The position numbers were made by a program, and so were the translations under genes. From Hyphomonas chukchiensis (GTDB lineage Bacteria > Pseudomonadota > Alphaproteobacteria > Caulobacterales > Hyphomonadaceae), in assembly GCF_000682695.1 (NCBI RefSeq), contig NZ_AWFG01000063.1, forward strand, positions 160,057-224,056: a DNA stretch of 64,000 bases. Reading direction: 5' to 3'. The notes under the pieces were generated by a model, which saw only the letters and a list, made by a program, of their open reading frames with translations, was not told the origin of the DNA and ran no database searches. Shown one piece after another: positions 43,627 to 51,544 of the stretch (its first letter is position 1; each line of letters begins with the position of its first letter).

Positions 43627-44403
43627 CTAGGAATCATATCCGGGCGACTGGCGGTCCAGTTTACGCAGCAGAGCGGGCCATGCGAGCCGATTGGCGAGCA
43701 CTTTTGTGCCTTCCGGGTTGCTCTGCCCTTTCACCACGTTTTGCACGTCTTCAGACGCCATGATGACGCCATCACGGCCGACCGACAGCGCGCGAACCTG
43801 CATCGTGCAGGCGCGCTCGAGGAAGAACATGCGCAGGAATGTTTCGGCGGCTGTACCGCCCACGGCCATGGTGCCGTGGTTGTACAGAAGCATCGTGTTC
43901 TTGGTGCCAAGGTCGGCAACGAGTCGTTCGCGCTCGCCAAGGTCCAGCGCGACGCCTTCATAGTCGTGATAGGCCAGATCGTGGCGCACGAGCATGGATG
44001 TCTGGCTGAGCGGCATCAGGCCGTCCTTCTGGCATGAGACAGCCACGCCATCATCAGTATGGAGGTGCATGACGACATGCGCGTCATCGCGTGCGGCATG
44101 GACTGCCGAGTGGATGGTGAAGCCAGCCGGATTGATGAAATATTCGGTTTCCTGGATGACGTTGCCGTCGAGATCGATCTTCACGAGCGACGAGGCGGTG
44201 ATTTCCTCGAACAGCATGCCATAGGGGTTGATCAGGAAATGATGATCGGGGCCGGGCACGCGGTGGGAAATGTGGGTGAAGATCATGTCGTCCCAGCCGT
44301 GCAGGGCAACAAGACGGTACATCGCGGCGAGATCGACCCGCGCTTTCCACTCTTCTGCACTCACAGAACCGCGTAGATTGATACCTTGGGCGCCATCGGC
44401 CAT
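43627..44403 (-). CDS. Class II aldolase/adducin-family protein
   Basis: A 258-residue protein of the zinc-dependent class II aldolase fold. Zinc ligands are visible at His113 and His115 (MHLHTDDG) and in NHGTMAVG; SSLVKIDLDG and NPAGFTIHSAVH are family motifs. Proteins of this subgroup are not all aldolases and the substrate is unknown. ATG 44403 has a GGAGGAATG leader; the ORF back to 44604 runs through the divergent promoter region and over the nadK start. Confidence 0.85.
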   Translation of the reverse strand: MADGAQGINLRGSVSAEEWKARVDLAAMYRLVALHGWDDMIFTHISHRVPGPDHHFLINPYGMLFEEITASSLVKIDLDGNVIQETEYFINPAGFTIHSAVHAARDDAHVVMHLHTDDGVAVSCQKDGLMPLSQTSMLVRHDLAYHDYEGVALDLGERERLVADLGTKNTMLLYNHGTMAVGGTAAETFLRMFFLERACTMQVRALSVGRDGVIMASEDVQNVVKGQSNPEGTKVLANRLAWPALLRKLDRQSPGYDS

Positions 44404-44466
44404 GTCACATTCCTCCATATTTTGGAGCGAAACTATCGGAAATTCCCGGCGAACGCCAGTTAAACC

Positions 44467-44480
44467 TGACACAGGCGTCA
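44467..44480. promoter_or_regulatory. Palindrome TGACACAGGCGTCA between aldolase and nadK
   Basis: On the minus strand this reads TGACGCCTGTGTCA, one change from perfect symmetry and one from the site at 26998. It is 64-77 nt upstream of the aldolase start and about 90 nt upstream of nadK. No gene ends here, so it is not a terminator. Confidence 0.45.
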
Positions 44481-44569
44481 CCTGAGCGCGCCCAAACACC
44501 CCGCCAATCAGACATGCATTTCGTCGAAATCCTTGACGATGCAGCCAACGCCGCCGACATGTGACCGGC

Positions 44570-45337
44570 ATGAACCAGCTACGCCTTTCTTTTTTCGCCT
44601 CCAAACGTCCCGAAGCACAGGACGCGCTTCCTGAACTTGTCCGCCGCTACGGTCAGGTCCCGGAAGCCGAAGCCGACGTTATCGTTGCGGTTGGCGGGGA
44701 CGGCGCCATGCTGGATACCCTGCGCCGGCGATTCCAGGACAACAAGCCCGTCTATGGCATGCACCGTGGCACGGTGGGGTTCCTGATGAATGACTACAGC
44801 CTCGACGGGCTGGTCGAGCGCATTAACGCGGCAGAACGGGCAAGCCTCGTGCCCCTGCGCATGATTGCAACGGACATTCACGGCGAAGAGCATAGCGCGC
44901 TTGCGATCAATGAGGTCTCCCTGTTGCGCCAGACCGCCCAGTCGGCACGGCTGAAAATCACGGTCGATGACCGCATGCGCATGGAAGAACTGACCTGTGA
45001 CGGCGTGATGGTGGCGACGCCCGCGGGCTCTACCGCCTACAACCTGTCTGCCCATGGCCCGATCCTGCCCATTGGGGCGAATCTTCTGGCCCTGACGCCC
45101 GTAAGCGCGTTTCGCCCGCGCCGGTGGAAAGGCGCCCTTTTGCGCCATGACGCCACGGTTAATATCGACGTGATCGCTCCGGATCGCCGCCCCGTTGCAG
45201 CGGCTGCCGACAATCAGGAAGTGCGCGATATCAAGCATGTCCTGGTCAGGGAAAGCCGGGAAACGCGCCTCACCATGCTGTTTGATCCGGGCCACGCGCT
45301 GGATGAGCGCATCCTGCGTGAGCAATTTGCCTTCTGA
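44570..45337 (+). CDS. nadK: NAD kinase
   Basis: A 255-residue enzyme phosphorylating NAD to NADP. The catalytic GGDG motif appears in VIVAVGGDGAMLDTLRR; YGMHRGTVGFLMNDY and the conserved NE/D and TPAGSTAYNLSAHGPILP stretches follow. ATG 44570 is used; a GTG at 44561 is in frame. Divergent from the aldolase gene. Confidence 0.94.
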   Translation: MNQLRLSFFASKRPEAQDALPELVRRYGQVPEAEADVIVAVGGDGAMLDTLRRRFQDNKPVYGMHRGTVGFLMNDYSLDGLVERINAAERASLVPLRMIATDIHGEEHSALAINEVSLLRQTAQSARLKITVDDRMRMEELTCDGVMVATPAGSTAYNLSAHGPILPIGANLLALTPVSAFRPRRWKGALLRHDATVNIDVIAPDRRPVAAAADNQEVRDIKHVLVRESRETRLTMLFDPGHALDERILREQFAF

Positions 45338-45414
45338 GTCAGACATCCCTGTTTGTCAGCGGTTTTTTAAGGGTTGGCGCCTAGCATCGCTCCAAAGATC
45401 AGGACGATGCGACA

Positions 45415-45996
45415 ATGAAAAAGCTGATTGGCAAGTTGCTTGGCGCAAAGAGCGGTAAGTCCGTGGAAACCAAGCAGATGGCGACGCCTGATATTTCGCG
45501 GGTGATAAAGATGCCTGCCGCACCGCCAGTAACTGCTGCGGAAATTCCGGCACCTGCCCCCGAACCGGAGCTTGCGCCTGAGACAGCGGACCCGAACGAG
45601 CTTGCGGATCGCGCCGAAGCCGCCGTGGACGCCATGGCATCCCAGTTCGACGCCTGGATGGAGGCTGACCTCCATCGCCTCATGGACGCCTGGCAGGAGG
45701 CAAAGCAGCCCGGCGCCACGCCTGAAGCCTACCGCACCGTCTTCATGTGTGCCCACAACATCCGCGGCGCGGCCGGATCATACGGCTACCCTGCGATCTC
45801 CAGGCTATGCGGATCGCTCTGCACGCTGTTGAGCGAGACCCATCCTGGCGAGAATGCTGCCCTGATAAACCTGCACATAGAGGCCTGCCGGGCAGCTTTC
45901 ATCGGCGCGGGCAAAGGCGACACATCGCAGTCGATGGCAGATGCCGTGTGCGATGCCCTGGAGCAAAGCGTGGCCGCCAAGGCCGCTCACAAATAG
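45415..45996 (+). CDS. Hpt (histidine phosphotransfer) domain protein
   Basis: A 193-residue protein. The first 60 residues are basic then a Pro/Ala/Glu-rich linker (IPAPAPEPELAPETAD). Residues about 95-180 look like an Hpt helical bundle: VFMCAHNIRGAAGSYGYPAISRLCGSL has the phosphorylatable His in the H-N-I-R-G context of Hpt proteins. It would relay phosphate between a hybrid kinase and a response regulator. No kinase or receiver gene is next to it. Confidence 0.7.
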   Translation: MKKLIGKLLGAKSGKSVETKQMATPDISRVIKMPAAPPVTAAEIPAPAPEPELAPETADPNELADRAEAAVDAMASQFDAWMEADLHRLMDAWQEAKQPGATPEAYRTVFMCAHNIRGAAGSYGYPAISRLCGSLCTLLSETHPGENAALINLHIEACRAAFIGAGKGDTSQSMADAVCDALEQSVAAKAAHK

Positions 45997-46800
45997 TCAG
46001 ACATTCACGCGGGACAACAGTTCGACCGTCTGCCCGTAGCCGGCCTCTTCCGGTATGAACAGGCAGGGCTGCCCGGACTCGTCCTTGCCAGCCTTTGGCA
46101 AGACGGACACGACTTCTTCTGAACCAAAGCGTGTCGCCGCATCTGCGACCGATGTTGTGCGCGCCAGCTTCACCAGGTTCATCCGTGTCGGGAAAATTAT
46201 GGTGGCCTCCCCAGCCAGCTCCATGTCGAGCGCCTCCTGCGCGCCCAGCCAGACAGCATCGGTCGTCTCGCGACCGTCATGTGCAGCGATCTGGTCGGCA
46301 GGCGCAGGCGCGATGTAGAAATGGGTATCGAAGCGCTTGGGCATCATGTCCGGCGTGATCCAGTGTCCAAAGTGGATAAGGCTATCGAGCGCCAGCACGA
46401 GGTCGTTGGCACGGATCAATTCGAGAAAGCTCTCTTCGCGCCTGTCCACCGGTCCGCGATGCGGGGCAAGGCGTTCGGACACGTCCGGGCCAACAAGAGT
46501 AGCGCCGGGCCCACGTTGGCTTGCTGGACGCGCCAGCAAAAGACCGGATTCCTCGAAAGCCTCGCGGACGGCCGCGATCCGCGCATCTTGCTGAACGGGC
46601 CCAAAATCACCATCCGTGAAGGCGTCCCAGGCAGGATCGGAATCCTCTTCATTCGCTTTGCCACCCGGAAAGACGAGGGCGCCAGCTGCAAAATCGATCT
46701 GGTAATGTCGCTTTACCATGAGGACCTGTGGCGCCGCTTTACCATCGCGAATGATCAGGACGGTAGCCGAAAGACGGGGTTCTGCAGGGGTCTGGGACAT
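45997..46800 (-). CDS. Nudix hydrolase (NUDT19-like)
   Basis: A 267-residue Nudix protein. The Nudix box is split: FPGGKANEED is followed by an insertion of about 20 residues before AAVREAFEESGLLL, which carries REx2EE. This spacing and the long C-terminal region (FDTHFYIAPAP, then WLGAQEAL) resemble NUDT19/acyl-CoA-diphosphatase-like members. The substrate may be CoA or an acyl-CoA (inference). Convergent with the Hpt gene, adjacent at 45996/45997. Confidence 0.82.
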   Translation of the reverse strand: MSQTPAEPRLSATVLIIRDGKAAPQVLMVKRHYQIDFAAGALVFPGGKANEEDSDPAWDAFTDGDFGPVQQDARIAAVREAFEESGLLLARPASQRGPGATLVGPDVSERLAPHRGPVDRREESFLELIRANDLVLALDSLIHFGHWITPDMMPKRFDTHFYIAPAPADQIAAHDGRETTDAVWLGAQEALDMELAGEATIIFPTRMNLVKLARTTSVADAATRFGSEEVVSVLPKAGKDESGQPCLFIPEEAGYGQTVELLSRVNV

Positions 46801-46913
46801 TGAGGTAACCTCGATTGGTCAAATTTCCGGAAAATGCGGACGATTATCTGCGCGTGATGTTCAACTCTGGCCCTTAGGGAAGGCAAGAGACAAGAACAGG
46901 AAAGGAAACCGGC

Positions 46914-47597
46914 ATGCGCGCCATTCAATCCCCGCTGGACCGTCAGAGCCGCCTTTCCCCTCCCCCAACACTCCGGTTTCACTCGGTCGTCCACCTGCTG
47001 AGCGGCGACCCGCTAGGGCAGGTTTGTGAATCCCCGATGGCGTTCGAAGAGCGCGTGGCTTTTGGCCCGCGCACCATGCCGAACGAAGTCGCGAATCCGG
47101 CAAAGTGGCTGTCGGAACAGCTGATTCGTATCGCGACGGCCACTCATGGCCAGCCCGAGGCGCTGCGCCCGATCCTCGTGCCCGCCCCCCTCGCCTCGCT
47201 CTCCCACGCGAACACGGCCGTCGCATGCGACGCAGCCATCCGGCGGACATCGCTCTGCCCACAGGAAATATGTCTTGAGTTTGCCGATGCGGCGTTTGCC
47301 GGCGGTGTCGCTGATTATGTCGGCCGCGTCAGCCTGCTCCGTCGTCACGGTTTCCGGGTCGCCATCGACATGCGCAAATCATGGCAAACGCCGCTCAACG
47401 ATTCGCTGAGGCTGCTCATAGATACAATCCGTGTCGACGCCCGCACGCTGGACGCCAATCCTGACCTTCTGGACATCGTTGAGGTGGCGGATGCGTCCGG
47501 TGTGCTCATTGTTGCCGAGAATGCCCATTGGCGTGACGGTGATTATTTCGCCAGCCTCGGCATACACGCTGCGACCCACCCGAAAGCCGACGCCTAG
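46914..47597 (+). CDS. Degenerate EAL-domain-like protein
   Basis: A 227-residue protein whose second half follows the EAL phosphodiesterase fold: LVPAPLASLSHANT, ICLEFADAAFAGG, LLRRHGFRVAIDM, IDTIRVDARTL and SGVLIVAENAHWRDGDYFASLGI. Catalytic positions are altered: the EAL(V/L)R motif is replaced by ESPMAFEER, the metal-binding DDFG/DD pair by DMRKSW, and VAEGVE by VAENAH. Likely catalytically dead, perhaps a c-di-GMP receptor or protein-interaction module. Convergent with the DUF2336 gene, overlapping by 4 bp. Confidence 0.65.
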   Translation: MRAIQSPLDRQSRLSPPPTLRFHSVVHLLSGDPLGQVCESPMAFEERVAFGPRTMPNEVANPAKWLSEQLIRIATATHGQPEALRPILVPAPLASLSHANTAVACDAAIRRTSLCPQEICLEFADAAFAGGVADYVGRVSLLRRHGFRVAIDMRKSWQTPLNDSLRLLIDTIRVDARTLDANPDLLDIVEVADASGVLIVAENAHWRDGDYFASLGIHAATHPKADA

Positions 47598-48754
47598 GCC
47601 GCGTCGAATTCGCTCTCTTCTTTATCGCTATCGGCCATGGCCGAATAATAGTCGAGCTTGTCGAGGAGGTATTCCAGATCGTCTTTCGGGATGGCCTGGA
47701 ACTGGGTCAGAACCCGTTCGATCATGCGCGCCCTGAAGCGTGCCCTATCGTTCGGGCCACCATCATGGGATGTCTCATGGAACACGTTCACGGCAGCCCG
47801 GAACGCCGGCAGCATCTTGCGCGGCAGACCCGCCCGGTCGAACACAGCCTGCAGTCCCAAAGGCCCGGCATCATGAATCATCAGCCAGACGCGCTGGTGG
47901 CCGACACCTGAGAGCTCTGCCAGCGCATGCTCAACGAACGGCATCTGGCCGCAGCAGAGCGCCCGCATGATCAGGGAATGCCCCAGGCGGCCATTCAGGT
48001 TCAGCTGAGAAACGAAGCGCGCAAGGTCTTGCGTGCGGCCCGCCTGCTCGACCAGATCGATCGTGGCGCGCTCACGCGCGCTGCCAGCTAGGTCGATTGC
48101 CATCTGGGCCGGCAGTTCATGCTTGTTGACCAGCATGTCGAACATCTGACCCGACACCAGCGAGACCATTTTCTCGGCGATATGGGTCGGGATGAAATCG
48201 CGCTTTATGAGACCGGCCTGAACCACTTCGTCCTGCCCGAAGCGGCGGAGCGTGTCGTCATAGGCCTTGTCACTGTATTCGGCGCCTTCATTGCGCGACA
48301 TGACCCGAACGGCTTCGACCGCGCCATGCTCGGAAATCACTTCCGTCAGCGTGATGGACAATGAATCGCGATTGGCGATTGCTGCCTGCTTGGCGGCCGT
48401 GACAGCCAGAACCAGTTCGATCAGGTCCTCATCCGTAAAGACGGGCGAATCCTGCAGGACAGGAATGGCGACGGCCTCGATATCGCGCGCGAGCTTCAGC
48501 GCGATTTCGCGCGGGAGAATGGGTGAATTACGCAATGTGACGGCGAGTGTGCGGCGCACCAGATCGGCGGCATCATCCGCCAGGATCGCCATGATTTCTT
48601 CGGCAAAGGCCTTTTCACGATCGCTCAGCACATCAAGCGCAATCCGGCGGCATACTCTATGCGCAACCGAGGCGCGCTGCTCGGGCGTTTCGCCCCGCAT
48701 CAGGCGCTCGATATCCTGCTCGGTCAGTTGCGGTCGGATGCTCTGAACGCTCAT
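47594..48754 (-). CDS. DUF2336 protein
   Basis: A 386-residue, mostly helical protein with HEAT-like repeats (AILADDAADLVRRTLAVTLRNS) characteristic of DUF2336, a family almost confined to alphaproteobacteria. In Caulobacterales such proteins are often near motility or cell-cycle genes, but no function is established. The acidic C-terminus ends ESEFDAA. A TTAA-N7-TTTA element lies about 50 bp upstream (48804-48818), resembling a CtrA box with one mismatch. Confidence 0.8.
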   Translation of the reverse strand: MSVQSIRPQLTEQDIERLMRGETPEQRASVAHRVCRRIALDVLSDREKAFAEEIMAILADDAADLVRRTLAVTLRNSPILPREIALKLARDIEAVAIPVLQDSPVFTDEDLIELVLAVTAAKQAAIANRDSLSITLTEVISEHGAVEAVRVMSRNEGAEYSDKAYDDTLRRFGQDEVVQAGLIKRDFIPTHIAEKMVSLVSGQMFDMLVNKHELPAQMAIDLAGSARERATIDLVEQAGRTQDLARFVSQLNLNGRLGHSLIMRALCCGQMPFVEHALAELSGVGHQRVWLMIHDAGPLGLQAVFDRAGLPRKMLPAFRAAVNVFHETSHDGGPNDRARFRARMIERVLTQFQAIPKDDLEYLLDKLDYYSAMADSDKEESEFDAA

Positions 48755-48803
48755 GGGCCCCTATTCCTTCAGAATCGATGTCTTTGAACTTCGCTGAAGG
48801 CGG

Positions 48804-48818
48804 TTAACACGACGTTTA
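48804..48818. promoter_or_regulatory. CtrA-box-like sequence upstream of the DUF2336 gene
   Basis: TTAA-CACGACG-TTTA fits the CtrA consensus TTAA-N7-TTAA with one mismatch, 50-64 nt before the start. A single near-match of this kind can arise by chance. Confidence 0.3.
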
Positions 48819-48846
48819 CTATCGTGTCAGGGGCGGCACTGAACGC

Positions 48847-48878
48847 AAAACGCCGGACTTCTGAAATGAAGCCCGGCG
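48847..48878 (-). terminator. Terminator of tig
   Basis: On the minus strand a 10-bp stem (CGCCGGGCTT / AAGTCCGGCG, one G-U pair) with an 8-nt loop ends in TTTT, 31-62 nt after the tig stop. Confidence 0.75.
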
Positions 48879-48908
48879 CCTTTGATTTCTGCAGGAATTT
48901 TAGGGAGG

Positions 48909-50258
48909 CTAGTCCTCGTCTTCCTTGAAGAGATCTTCGCGGGAAACGGTTTCGTCATTCACCGTGGCCGTGGCCAGGATGTGGTCGACAACCTTGTCCT
49001 CATAGATCGGCGCGCGCAGCTGGGCCATTGCGTTCGGGTTCTTCTGGAAGAACTCGACCACCTGACGCTCCTGGCCAGGGTATTGGCGGGCTTCGGTGAT
49101 CAGGGCCTGCTGAACCTCCTGCTCGGTGATGCGGACATCGGCCAGACGGCCGATCTCGGCAAGCACGAGGCCGAGGCGCACGCGGCGCTCGGAAATCTTG
49201 CGGTACTCGTCCTTGAGCTCATCTTCCGACTTGGCCTTGTCCTCGTCGGACACGCGACCGGCGTCCATTTCGGTCTGCAGCTGCTGCCAGATCTGGTTGA
49301 ACTCCTGCTCGACCATGTTTGGCGGCAGGTCGAAATCATGGGCTTCGTCGAGCTTGTCGAGCAGGTCACGCTTCGCCTTGGCGCGCGAGGCGCCATCATG
49401 CTCGGCCTTGATCTGGTCCTTCACGAGGCCCTTGAGCTGGGCAAGGTCTTCGAGACCGAGGCCCTTGGCGAAGTCGTCGTCGAGTTCTGGCGTCTTCGGC
49501 GCACGCACTTCATGCACGGTCACTTCGAAGACAGCGGCTTTGCCGGCCAGGTCAGCTGAAGGATAGTCTTCCGGGAAAGTGACGTTCAGTTCTTTTTCTT
49601 CGCCCGTCTTCACGCCGAGCAGCTGTTCTTCGAAGCCCGGGATGAAGCGGTTGGCGCCCAGAACGACTGATTGCTGCTCTGCTGCGCCGCCTTCAAAGGC
49701 AACACCGTCAATTTTGCCGACGAAGTCGATGACGACAGCGTCGCCGTCTTTCGCCTTGGCAGTCTTGGCGCGTGGTTCAAACTGGGTGTTTTGCTCGGCA
49801 ATACGGCCAAGGGCCTCGTCGATCTGCTCGTCAGACACTTCCGCGACGGGGCGCGTGATCGTCAGGCCGGCAATATCGGCTGGCGTGAACTCAGGCATGA
49901 CATCGATATGCATGTGGTAGGCAAGATCAGCTTCGCCCTTCACGATGGCTTCCATGTCGCCATCGAGATGCACGTCAGGCTGGCCGGCTGGGCGCAGTTC
50001 GTTCTCTTCGAGCGCCTTCTGGTTGGTGTCTTCGACCAGTTTGTTGATCAGTTCGCCCATCAGGTCGCGACCGAACATCTTGCGCACATGGGCCGCAGGC
50101 ACCTTGCCGGGACGGAAGCCCTTGAGGCGCATGCTTGGACGGATTTCCTCAATCCGCTCATCAAGCTTTGTCTTGAGTTCGCTCGCCGGAACCTTCACTT
50201 CGAATGTGCGGCTAAGACCTTCTGCCTTGGTCTGGGTAACTTGCATGGGTTTATTCAT
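48909..50258 (-). CDS. tig: Trigger factor
   Basis: Ribosome-associated chaperone and prolyl isomerase of 449 residues. N-terminal ribosome-binding domain with SMRLKGFRPGKVPAAHVRKMFG (the FRxGxxP signature), central FKBP domain (DGDAVVIDFVGKIDGVAFEGG, FIPGFEEQLLGVKTGEE), and a helical C-terminal domain. The acidic end is FKEDED. In many bacteria tig precedes clpP-clpX; here they are 9 kb apart. Confidence 0.95.
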   Translation of the reverse strand: MNKPMQVTQTKAEGLSRTFEVKVPASELKTKLDERIEEIRPSMRLKGFRPGKVPAAHVRKMFGRDLMGELINKLVEDTNQKALEENELRPAGQPDVHLDGDMEAIVKGEADLAYHMHIDVMPEFTPADIAGLTITRPVAEVSDEQIDEALGRIAEQNTQFEPRAKTAKAKDGDAVVIDFVGKIDGVAFEGGAAEQQSVVLGANRFIPGFEEQLLGVKTGEEKELNVTFPEDYPSADLAGKAAVFEVTVHEVRAPKTPELDDDFAKGLGLEDLAQLKGLVKDQIKAEHDGASRAKAKRDLLDKLDEAHDFDLPPNMVEQEFNQIWQQLQTEMDAGRVSDEDKAKSEDELKDEYRKISERRVRLGLVLAEIGRLADVRITEQEVQQALITEARQYPGQERQVVEFFQKNPNAMAQLRAPIYEDKVVDHILATATVNDETVSREDLFKEDED

Positions 50259-50580
50259 CCGTTTTTATTGGCGTCGCGAGGCAAAAAGCACGCTGAAAGC
50301 TGTGAGAAACCTGTCTGAAGGCGCGGCTTATGTCATACGCGAAAGCCCCTGTCCACGCAGACTCTGCTGGATCGCCTGCATGGGCTGGGCAACGGGGCGG
50401 ATGATATGTCACTCGCCCATTATCTATGTGAACCAATTTCGAAAATGACGGGCCTGTGCAGTTGCCGCTGATTATGCCGCAATTACGGTCAACTCCTTCT
50501 GCTGGCGCTTTCGCTGGCCCCTGGCCCTTTGGTTTTGAGCGCCATGGACGCAGGGTCTTTTTGGCAAGTGGAGATCCCCA
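50259..50580. other. Intergenic region between tig and the DJ-1/PfpI gene
   Basis: A 322-bp divergent gap that must hold both promoters. No convincing protein gene, tRNA or structured RNA was recognised on either strand. Confidence 0.5.
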
Positions 50581-51321
50581 ATGAGACACGTCACCCTATT
50601 CGCTGCGGTTCAGGTCGCTACGACACTTCTTTTCGCTGGCGCGCCGCAGGCGTTCGCGCAGACCACGGAGACCGCGACCACCAATGTATCGACGCCCGCA
50701 AAGGCACCGAAGACCAAGAAACTCGCGATCGTGCTGTTCCCCCGCTACGAGACCCTTGATGTTTTCGGGCCCGTGGAGATGTGGAGCCGTCTGGACGACT
50801 ATGAAGTCGTTACGGTCTCCGAACATGGCGGGTCTGTTACATCGGCTCAGGGCATTCAAACTGTTACCAATTATTCCTTTGAGGACGCGCCACAGTTCGA
50901 GATTATCATGATACCTGGCGGCATGGGCACCCGCACCGAGGTCAATAACCCGGCCATGCTGGATTTCCTGCGCAGCCAGGATAAAGGCACCGAGTTCACT
51001 ACATCGGTATGCACGGGATCCGCCGTTCTGGCCAAGGCCGGACTGCTGGACGGCCACAAGGCGACCTCGAACAAGATGGCATGGAAATTCGCCACTAGCC
51101 AGGATGAGGATGTGCTCTGGCAGGGCCACGCGCGCTGGGTGGAGGACGGCAAGTATATGACCTCGTCCGGCATCTCGGCCGGCACGGACATGGCGCTCGG
51201 GCTAGTTGCCAAGATTGATGGTCGCGAGAAGGCCGACCATGTCGCCAAGACGGCAGAGTATATCTGGAATGACGATCCTTCGAACGATCCCTTCGCCGTG
51301 GAAGATACCAATACGAATTGA
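50581..51321 (+). CDS. Exported DJ-1/PfpI-family protein
   Basis: A 246-residue protein with a Sec signal peptide (MRHVTLFAAVQVATTLLFAG, cleavage near AFAQ). The mature domain is DJ-1/PfpI: KLAIVLFPRYETLDVFGPVE, IIMIPGGMGTR, and the nucleophile elbow SVCTGSAVLAKAGLLDG with the reactive Cys, then SSGISAGTDMAL. The layout resembles isonitrile hydratase/AraC-N-terminal-like members. A secreted version is less usual; the substrate is unknown. Confidence 0.82.
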   Translation: MRHVTLFAAVQVATTLLFAGAPQAFAQTTETATTNVSTPAKAPKTKKLAIVLFPRYETLDVFGPVEMWSRLDDYEVVTVSEHGGSVTSAQGIQTVTNYSFEDAPQFEIIMIPGGMGTRTEVNNPAMLDFLRSQDKGTEFTTSVCTGSAVLAKAGLLDGHKATSNKMAWKFATSQDEDVLWQGHARWVEDGKYMTSSGISAGTDMALGLVAKIDGREKADHVAKTAEYIWNDDPSNDPFAVEDTNTN

Positions 51322-51396
51322 GCCCCATTCCAAGCACTCAAGCCGGCGCCTTCCCGACGACAGGAAGGACCGATGTTTGGCTCAGTGAGTCGGGAG

Positions 51397-51481
51397 TGGT
51401 GCGGATAAGAGGACTCGAACCTCCACGCCTTGCGGCGCTGGAACCTAAATCCAGTGCGTCTACCAATTCCGCCATATCCGC
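51397..51481 (-). tRNA. tRNA-Leu (anticodon UAG)
   Basis: The minus strand reads GCGGATATGGCGGAATTGGT at the 5' end and closes with TTATCCGCACCA, pairing the 7-bp acceptor stem with an encoded CCA. The anticodon stem CTGGA/TCCAG encloses TTTAGGT, giving UAG (reads CUN leucine codons). A long variable arm (GCGCCGCAAGGCGT) confirms a class II leucine tRNA, and GGTTCGAGTCC forms the T loop. Confidence 0.96.
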
Positions 51482-51544
51482 GCAGCGCGCTTCCTACGCG
51501 AGGCAGGCCGCTCTATCAACCGTAAAGACCACGCAGATGTATTT

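Noticed and set aside
44404..44604. Extension of the class II aldolase to 44604
   Set aside because: It crosses the divergent promoter region and the nadK start; ATG 44403 has a strong ribosome site.
50259..50580. Possible small RNA or tRNA remnant in the tig/DJ-1 gap
   Set aside because: No acceptor/T-loop pattern, SRP or 6S signature could be identified on either strand.
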